A stretch of DNA of 6,444 nt, taken from positions 1-6,444 of the forward strand of contig BEII01000105.1 in assembly GCA_002898935.1 (NCBI GenBank), given 5' to 3'. Both the position numbers and the translations under genes were made by a program. This document shows, piece after piece, positions 1 to 5,033 of this stretch; position 1 is the first letter of the stretch; each line of letters begins with the position of its first letter. The DNA comes from a bacterium HR32 (GTDB taxonomy: Bacteria; Sysuimicrobiota; Sysuimicrobiia; Sysuimicrobiales; Sysuimicrobiaceae). The notes under the pieces were generated by a model. The model made no database searches. It worked only from the letters and a program-made list of their open reading frames with translations, and was not told the origin of the DNA.

Positions 1-1176
1 CGGGTGCTGCGCGTGCGGGACGCCCTGGGTCGCGAGATCCTGGAGGGCCGACAGGTGTTGGTGCAGCCGCAGGACGGCGCGGACCTCGTCCTCACCCTGG
101 ATCGCGTGGTCCAGCACGTGGCGGAGCGGGAGCTGGACCGCACCGTGGCGGAGTACCGCGCCGCAGCCGGCGCGGTGGTGGTGATGGATGTGCACACGGG
201 CGAACTCCTGGCGCTGGCGAGTGCCCCGCGCTACGACCCGAACCGCTACGCGGACTTCCCGGAGGAAGCCTGGCGCAACCGTGCGGTGGCGGAAGCGTAC
301 GAGCCGGGTTCCACGCTCAAGCTCGCGGTACTGGCCGCGGCTCTGGAGGCGGGCGTGGTGAGCCCCACCTCCCACTTCACCTGCCCCGGGTCTTTGCGCG
401 TGCCCGGCGGACACACTATCCGCGAGGCGCACGGCCAGGCGCACGGCGTGGTCAGCTTGGTCGACATCGTACGGCTTTCGTGCAACGTGGGCGCGGCCCA
501 GGTGGGCGCGCGGCTGGGCGCACAGCCCCTCCATCGGGCGCTCGAGCGCTTCGGGTTCGGCAGGCCCACGGGGGTGGACCTGCCCGGCGAGTCCCCCGGG
601 ATCCTCAGGCCTCTGTCCGCGTGGAGCGGCACGGACCCGTACGTGGTGGCGATCGGCCAGGGCGTGGCTGCCACACCCTTGCAGGTGGCGCGGTTCGTGG
701 CCGCCATCGCGAACGGCGGCCGCCTCGTGCGGCCCCACGTGGCCGCGGCGGTGCGGGAGCCCCAAGGCCAGCTGCGCCGGCTGGTCGACCCGACACCCGC
801 ACCCCGGGTGCTGCCGCGCGAGGTCGCGGCCTCCCTCCTCGCCATGATGGAGCGCACGGTCACCGACGGCACGGGTACCGCGGCCGCGGTGGAAGGGTAC
901 CGGGTGGCAGGCAAGACCGGGACGGCACAGAAGCCTTCGCCGTCCGGTGGCTACGAGGCAGGCCGGTACGTGGCGTCCTTCGTGGGCGTGGTCCCCGCGG
1001 ACCGGCCCAGGGTGGTGGTGCTGGTGGTGGTGGACGAGCCCCGCGGCGTGTACTACGGCGGCGTGGTGGCGGCGCCAGCGTTCGCCCGCATCGCGGCGCA
1101 GACCCTGTGGGCACTGGGGATCCCGCCCAGCGGGTCTGGGGGCGGCCGCCCCGGATCGCGGGTGGAGGGCGACTGA
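1..1176 (+). CDS. ftsI: FtsI / class B penicillin-binding protein, 5'-truncated
   Basis: Septal D,D-transpeptidase that cross-links peptidoglycan stem peptides in the periplasm as part of the divisome. The reading frame is open from base 1 (CGG, then GTG at 4), so the gene begins outside the window; the membrane anchor and most of the N-terminal dimerisation domain are missing. Counting from the GTG at 4, the three penicillin-binding motifs are present and correctly spaced: S103-T-L-K106 (catalytic Ser, in an EPGSTLK context), S159-C-N161, and K304-T-G306 followed by TAQ. The upstream LTLD and the TGELLALAS segment before the active site are also typical. The protein ends about 84 residues after KTG in a short Gly/Arg-rich tail with no PASTA domain, so it is FtsI-like rather than SpoVD-like. 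Its position directly before murE supports FtsI over an elongation-type PBP2. Confidence 0.95.
   Translation, partial: RVLRVRDALGREILEGRQVLVQPQDGADLVLTLDRVVQHVAERELDRTVAEYRAAAGAVVVMDVHTGELLALASAPRYDPNRYADFPEEAWRNRAVAEAYEPGSTLKLAVLAAALEAGVVSPTSHFTCPGSLRVPGGHTIREAHGQAHGVVSLVDIVRLSCNVGAAQVGARLGAQPLHRALERFGFGRPTGVDLPGESPGILRPLSAWSGTDPYVVAIGQGVAATPLQVARFVAAIANGGRLVRPHVAAAVREPQGQLRRLVDPTPAPRVLPREVAASLLAMMERTVTDGTGTAAAVEGYRVAGKTGTAQKPSPSGGYEAGRYVASFVGVVPADRPRVVVLVVVDEPRGVYYGGVVAAPAFARIAAQTLWALGIPPSGSGGGRPGSRVEGD
1139..1152. repeat. 14-bp perfect GC palindrome in the ftsI 3' end
   Basis: Bases 1139-1152 read GGGGCGGCCGCCCC, a perfect inverted repeat with no spacer. It lies about 29 bases upstream of the TATAAT hexamer. 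It falls in the codons for the Gly-rich FtsI tail, which by themselves favour G and C runs, so chance is a good explanation. An operator role is only a possibility. Confidence 0.3.
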
Positions 1177-1180
1177 CACC

Positions 1181-1186
1181 TATAAT
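1181..1186 (+). promoter_or_regulatory. Candidate -10 promoter element for murE onward
   Basis: A perfect TATAAT hexamer lies four bases after the ftsI stop codon and 35 bases before the murE start, in otherwise very GC-rich DNA. A start site about seven bases downstream would fall near base 1193, giving a leader of about 30 bases. No convincing -35 hexamer is seen at the usual 16-18 base spacing (around 1157-1165), and there is no TGn extension in front. The call therefore rests on one consensus hexamer and its intergenic position. Confidence 0.4.
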
Positions 1187-1191
1187 GGGAG

Positions 1192-1210
1192 CGGCCCGCG
1201 GCGCGGGCCG
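1192..1210 (+). promoter_or_regulatory. GC hairpin in the murE leader
   Basis: CGGCCCGC (1192-1199) pairs perfectly with GCGGGCCG (1203-1210) around a 3-base loop, giving an 8-bp all-GC stem. No run of T follows, so it does not look like an intrinsic terminator for ftsI. Its last base is also the first base of the murE Shine-Dalgarno, and its first base is about where a transcript from the upstream TATAAT would begin. It could act as a 5' stabilising hairpin or modulate ribosome access; both roles are inference. Confidence 0.45.
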
Positions 1211-1214
1211 GAGG
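1210..1214 (+). promoter_or_regulatory. murE ribosome binding site
   Basis: GGAGG ends seven bases before the GTG at 1222, an ideal Shine-Dalgarno spacing. It fixes the murE start and is the clearest ribosome binding site in the window. Confidence 0.8.
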
Positions 1215-1221
1215 GTCTGGC

Positions 1222-2724
1222 GTGCGGCTTTCGGATCTCGTGGCAGGTCTCAGCGTCCTTCAGCAGGTCGGCGGGGACGTGGAGGTCACCGGCATCGCCT
1301 ACGACTCCCGAAGCGTGCGGCCCGGGGACCTGTTCTGCGCCGTCCGGGGCAGCCGCTACGACGGCCACGACTTCTGCGCCGAGGCGTGCGCGCGCGGTGC
1401 GGCCGCCCTGCTGGTGGAGCAGGCCGTGGGGTTGTCGGTCCCGCAGGTGGTGGTGCCGTCCGTGCGGGAGGCCCTGGGCCTGGTGGCCTCCACCTTCTGG
1501 GGCCACCCGTCCCACGCCCTGGACGTGGTGGGAGTTACGGGCACCAACGGCAAGGGCGCGGTGACCTTCTTGGTGCGCGCCGTGCTGGAGGCCGGCGGTG
1601 TCCCCTGCGGGGTGGTGGGGACCCTGGGAGCCTGGTACAGGGACCGCTGGGAAGCTCTGGAGCGCACCACCCCGGAGGCGCCCGACCTCCACGCCCTGCT
1701 AGCCCGGATGCGAGCGGCCGGGCTGCGTGCAGCCGCGGTGGAGGTGGCCTCCCACGCCCTGGTCCTGGGCCGCGTGGGTGGGGTCCGCTTCCGCGTGGCG
1801 GCGTTCACGAACCTCACCCAGGATCACCTGGACTTCCACGGCACCTTCGAGGCGTACCGCGACGCGAAGGCGAAGCTGTTCGAGAGGGTGGACCCTGAAG
1901 GGGTGTCGGTGGTGAACCAGGAAGACCCCCACGGCCCGTACATGGCTGCCCGAAGCCGGGCCCCGGTCCTCACCTACGGGCTTCGGGAGGGCTCGGTGCG
2001 GGCCGAGGACGTGCGGGTCACCGCGGAAGGTTCCACCTTCACCCTGGTCACGCCCGCTGGACGGCAGGGCGTGCGGTTACGCCTGGTGGGCCGGTTCAAC
2101 GTGGCGAACGCGCTGTGCGCAGCCGGGGTGGGCTTGCACTACGGGATCCCGCTTCGACGCGTCGCAGAAGGTTTGGAGTCCGTGGAGAACATCCCCGGCC
2201 GGTTCGAGCGGGTGGAAGCCGGCCAGCCGTTCTTGGTGGTCGTGGACTACGCGCACACGCCGGACGGGCTCGCCAACGCCCTGGCGACCGCGCGGGAGGT
2301 GGCGCGCGGCCGGGTGGTGGTGGCCTTCGGCTGCGGCGGTGACCGTGACCGGTCCAAGCGGCCCCGCATGGGAGCGGTGGCCGCACAGCTCGCCGACCGG
2401 GTGGTCGTCACCTCCGACAACCCGCGCAGCGAGGACCCGCTGGCCATCGTGGCCGACATCGTGGCGGGCATGGAGCAAGCGCGCCGCGAGGGCCGGGCGC
2501 GGGCGTCGTGGGAGGTAGAGCCAGACCGCAGGAAGGCCATCCGCAGGGCGCTGGGGTCGGCCGGGGCGGGGGACGTCGTGTTGCTGTGCGGGAAGGGGCA
2601 CGAGACCGTGCAGATCTTCCGGGACCGGACCGTGCCCTTCGACGACCGCGCGGAGGCACGGGAAGCTTTGCGGGAGCTGGGCTGGACACGTTCGCAACCG
2701 TGGGCCTCCCCAACCCCGTCCTGA
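1222..2724 (+). CDS. murE: UDP-MurNAc-L-Ala-D-Glu:meso-diaminopimelate ligase MurE
   Basis: Cytoplasmic ATP-dependent ligase that adds the third residue of the peptidoglycan stem peptide. The 500 residues match the usual family length. In order: N-terminal UDP-binding domain with DSR (28-30) and the VRPGDLF segment; P-loop GTNGK (107-111); ERTTPEA (148-153); EVASHAL (174-180); TNLTQDHLDFHGT (196-208); the likely carbamylated Lys K216 in YRDAKAK; GRFE (326-329); DYAHTP (342-347); GCGGDRDRSKRP (370-381); DNPRSEDP (399-406), the signature for meso-DAP rather than Lys; and GKGHE (457-461). The odd point is the P-loop: the family has GKTT and this protein has GKGA (K111, G112, A113), so the Mg/phosphate-contacting hydroxyl is absent. 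The frame is intact on both sides, so this is substitution, not frameshift. The GTG start has a strong ribosome binding site. The last 25 bases overlap the predicted murF start. Confidence 0.97.
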   Translation: MRLSDLVAGLSVLQQVGGDVEVTGIAYDSRSVRPGDLFCAVRGSRYDGHDFCAEACARGAAALLVEQAVGLSVPQVVVPSVREALGLVASTFWGHPSHALDVVGVTGTNGKGAVTFLVRAVLEAGGVPCGVVGTLGAWYRDRWEALERTTPEAPDLHALLARMRAAGLRAAAVEVASHALVLGRVGGVRFRVAAFTNLTQDHLDFHGTFEAYRDAKAKLFERVDPEGVSVVNQEDPHGPYMAARSRAPVLTYGLREGSVRAEDVRVTAEGSTFTLVTPAGRQGVRLRLVGRFNVANALCAAGVGLHYGIPLRRVAEGLESVENIPGRFERVEAGQPFLVVVDYAHTPDGLANALATAREVARGRVVVAFGCGGDRDRSKRPRMGAVAAQLADRVVVTSDNPRSEDPLAIVADIVAGMEQARREGRARASWEVEPDRRKAIRRALGSAGAGDVVLLCGKGHETVQIFRDRTVPFDDRAEAREALRELGWTRSQPWASPTPS

Positions 2725-4082
2725 CGGTCGCACAGGTGGCGGACGCCGTGGGCGGCCGCGTGCTGCGGGGTGACCCGCACACCTGCGTGCACCGGGTGGT
2801 CACGGACAGCCGCGCGTCCAGCCCCGGCGCCCTGTTCGTGGCGCTGCGCGGGAGGGCACGCGACGGCCACGCCTTCGTCGGGGACGCGGCGCGCCGTGGA
2901 GCCCGTGCGGCCCTCGTCTGCGAGCCGGTGGCGGTGGAGGTCCCGCTGGTGTGGGTACCGGACACCCGCGCAAGCCTGCTGCCCCTGGCCCGCCGGTGGC
3001 GGGCGGAGCTTCCGGCGGTGGCGGTGGGCGTGACGGGCAGCGTGGGCAAGACCACCACCGTGGCCATGACCGCCGCGGTGCTGCGCCGGCGCTACCCCAC
3101 CTGGGCGTCCGAGCCGGACTGGAACGCGGAGCTGGGGGTTCCCCTGACCCTGTTCGGGGCGACGGCGGCGCACCGCTACGTAGTGGTGGAGATGGCCATG
3201 CGGGGGCTCGGGCAGATCGCCCAGCTGGCGGCTGTGGTACGCCCCCAGGTGGGTGTCGTGACGTGCGTGGGCCCTTCGCACCTGGAGCTGCTCGGTTCTC
3301 TGGAGGCCGTGGCCCGCGCCAAGGCCGAGTTGGTGGAGGCGTTGCCGCCCGAAGGGGTGGCGGTGCTGAACGCGGACGATCCACGGGTGCTTGGGATGGC
3401 GCGCCTCACACGGGCCCGGGTGCTTCGGTTCGGCTTCGCCGCCGACGCGGACGTACGCGCCGAAGACGTGCAGCCGGAAGGGCCTGGGGTGCGCTTTCGC
3501 GTCCGGACCCCGGAGGGTTCCGCGTCGGTGTTCCTGCCGGTCCCGGCGCCGCAGCTCGTGCACAACGCGCTGGCGGCGCTGGCGGTGGGCCAGGTGTGCG
3601 GGGTGCCGCTGGAAGAAGGCGCGCGTGCGCTTGTACACTTCCGCACGCCGCCCCTGCGGCTCAGCGTGGCCGAGCTGGAGGGCGGCGGGGTGCTGGTCAA
3701 CGACGCGTACAACGCGAGCCCGCAGTCCCTGGAGGCGGCGTTCGCCGCGGTCCGGGCGCTGCGCGGCGGCCGCCGTGTGGTGGCAGTGCTCGGCGAGATG
3801 CGGGAACTCGGGCCGTTGGCCTCGCGCGCGCACGAGGAAGCCGGCGCGCGGTGCGCGCGGGAGGGGTTCGCGGTCCTGATCGCGGTGGGGGAAGGCGCGA
3901 GAGCCCTCGCCGGGGCCGCGCGTGAGTCCGGGCTGCCCGCAGAGGCCGTGGTGTGGGTCCGCGACGCCGAGGAGGCGAGCGCGGCGCTGAGCGCGCGCGT
4001 GCGGCCCGGTGACCTGGTGCTGGTGAAGGGCTCCCGGGCCCTGGGTCTTGAGCGGGTCGTGGAAGGGCTGGAGAGACGGTGA
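2700..4082 (+). CDS. murF: UDP-MurNAc-tripeptide:D-alanyl-D-alanine ligase MurF
   Basis: Cytoplasmic Mur ligase that adds D-Ala-D-Ala to complete the UDP-MurNAc-pentapeptide. With the GTG at 2700 the protein is 460 residues, normal for MurF, and opens with LTVAQVADAVGG as the family does. Motifs: TDSR (35-38) and PGALFVALRG; canonical P-loop GSVGKTTT (113-120); WNAELGVPLTL (141-151); EMAMRGLGQI (164-173); GPSHLELLGS (191-200); likely carbamylated Lys K208 in RAKAEL; HNALAALAV (288-296); NDAYNASPQSL (334-344); LGEMRELG (364-371); VKGSRALGLE (442-451). Small departures from the usual forms are PDWN for GNxN, GQI for GEI and TCVG for TNIG. The start is uncertain: GTG 2700 has no nearby Shine-Dalgarno, whereas a CTG at 2682 sits five bases after GGGAG (2672-2676). 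Either start overlaps the end of murE, implying coupled translation. A far-upstream in-frame ATG at 2508 would add residues unlike any MurF. Confidence 0.95.
   Translation: MGLPNPVLTVAQVADAVGGRVLRGDPHTCVHRVVTDSRASSPGALFVALRGRARDGHAFVGDAARRGARAALVCEPVAVEVPLVWVPDTRASLLPLARRWRAELPAVAVGVTGSVGKTTTVAMTAAVLRRRYPTWASEPDWNAELGVPLTLFGATAAHRYVVVEMAMRGLGQIAQLAAVVRPQVGVVTCVGPSHLELLGSLEAVARAKAELVEALPPEGVAVLNADDPRVLGMARLTRARVLRFGFAADADVRAEDVQPEGPGVRFRVRTPEGSASVFLPVPAPQLVHNALAALAVGQVCGVPLEEGARALVHFRTPPLRLSVAELEGGGVLVNDAYNASPQSLEAAFAAVRALRGGRRVVAVLGEMRELGPLASRAHEEAGARCAREGFAVLIAVGEGARALAGAARESGLPAEAVVWVRDAEEASAALSARVRPGDLVLVKGSRALGLERVVEGLERR
4070..4082 (+). promoter_or_regulatory. mraY ribosome binding site and GTGA stop/start overlap
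   Basis: GGAG (4070-4073) precedes the mraY GTG at 4079 by five bases. The murF TGA stop (4080-4082) is embedded in the mraY start as GTGA. This four-base overlap is a classic arrangement for coupled translation and fixes the mraY start. Confidence 0.8.
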
Positions 4083-5032
4083 CCGACCGGCTCCTGCTGG
4101 TGGCCCTGTTGTCCGCGGGGCTGGTGGTGGCGGCCGTGCCCTTGCTGTTGCCTTACCTGCGGCGGGTGGCCGGCCAGCCCATCCGGGAGGACGCGCCCCC
4201 GCGCCACCGAGAGAAGGCCGGAACCCCCACCCTGGGCGGCGTGGTGGTGCTGGGCGCCGCGGCGGCGGCTCTCGTCGCCTTCGGGTCCTGGAGCCCCGCG
4301 CTGGCGGTCGCTTCCGCCGCCGCAGGGGCGTACGGCGCGGTGGGGCTGGCCGACGACTGTCTCAGCCTGCGCAGGGGCCGCAACCTGGGGCTGCGGGCAC
4401 GGGAGAAGCTAGCCCTGCAGGTTCCCGTCGCCCTGGGCGTAGGCTGGTACGCGGCCTCCACGACCGCGGGCGGCACTGCCGTCGCGCTGCCCTGGGGCGG
4501 GTCGTGGGATCTCGGTTGGGCGTACATCCCCTTCGCGGCGGTGTTCGTGGTGGGATTCGCGAACGGTGTGAACCTCACCGACGGCCTGGACGGGCTCGCC
4601 GCGGGCACCGTGGCGCTCGCCCTGGCGGTGTACGCCTTGGCGGGACTGCGCACCGGCCATCCCGAGCTCGCCGCGCTGGCGGTGGCGCTGCTGGGCGGCT
4701 GCCTTGGCTTCCTCTGGTACAACGCGCACCCGGCACAGCTGATCCTGGGCGACGTGGGCTCCCAGTCCCTCGGGGCGGCGCTGGCAGCCCTCGCGGTGCT
4801 GACGAAGACCGAGGCGCTGCTGGTGGTGGTGGGCGTGGTGTTCGTGCTGGAGGCGCTGTCCGTGGTGGTGCAGGTGGCGTACTTCAAACTGACCGGGGGC
4901 CGTCGGGTGCTGCGCAGCTCCCCCCTACACCACCACTTCGAGTTGGTGGGATGGCACGAGACCAAGATCGTGACGAGACTCTGGCTCGTGGCCGCCCTGG
5001 CGGCCGCGGTCGGCTGGACGTGGGTCGGGTAG
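4079..5032 (+). CDS. mraY: Phospho-MurNAc-pentapeptide transferase MraY
   Basis: Integral membrane enzyme that transfers phospho-MurNAc-pentapeptide from UDP to undecaprenyl phosphate, making lipid I at the inner face of the membrane. The 317 residues are at the short end of the family range. About ten hydrophobic segments can be read, beginning with residues 4-25 and ending near 299-316. Family motifs: REKAGTPTLGG (44-54); the catalytic Asp pair D92-D93; RNLGLRAREK (101-110); NLTDGLDGL (165-173); LGDVGS with D225 (223-228); TKTE (242-245); and the histidine motif PLHHHFE (282-288) followed by GWHETK. One departure is DDCLS at 92-96 where most members have DDxxK, so a lysine near the catalytic Asp pair is replaced by serine. 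The start is set by the GTGA overlap with murF. The TAG stop is one base before the murD start. Confidence 0.97.
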   Translation: MTDRLLLVALLSAGLVVAAVPLLLPYLRRVAGQPIREDAPPRHREKAGTPTLGGVVVLGAAAAALVAFGSWSPALAVASAAAGAYGAVGLADDCLSLRRGRNLGLRAREKLALQVPVALGVGWYAASTTAGGTAVALPWGGSWDLGWAYIPFAAVFVVGFANGVNLTDGLDGLAAGTVALALAVYALAGLRTGHPELAALAVALLGGCLGFLWYNAHPAQLILGDVGSQSLGAALAALAVLTKTEALLVVVGVVFVLEALSVVVQVAYFKLTGGRRVLRSSPLHHHFELVGWHETKIVTRLWLVAALAAAVGWTWVG

Positions 5033-5033
5033 C

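Noticed and set aside
1..1176. SpoVD-type sporulation transpeptidase
   Set aside because: No PASTA domain follows the transpeptidase domain, although the missing N-terminus leaves some doubt.
1192..1221. Intrinsic terminator after ftsI
   Set aside because: The hairpin is not followed by a T run, and a good ribosome binding site starts at its last base.
480..1898. Second plus-strand frame (472 codons) overlapping ftsI and murE
   Set aside because: It crosses two real genes in another frame and reads as Gly/Arg/Pro-rich sequence without motifs.
2508..2699. Upstream in-frame ATG start for murF at 2508
   Set aside because: It would overlap murE by more than 200 bases and add about 64 low-complexity residues before the normal MurF N-terminus.
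1222..2724. Folylpolyglutamate synthase (FolC), suggested by the GKG P-loop
   Set aside because: DNPR, GKGHE, DYAHTP, ERTTPEA and the operon position are all specific to MurE.
2247..3833. Long minus-strand open frame (528 codons) opposite murE and murF
   Set aside because: It lies across two clearly recognised genes, has low-complexity Arg/His/Pro-rich translation and no recognisable domain. Long antisense frames are expected in DNA this GC-rich.
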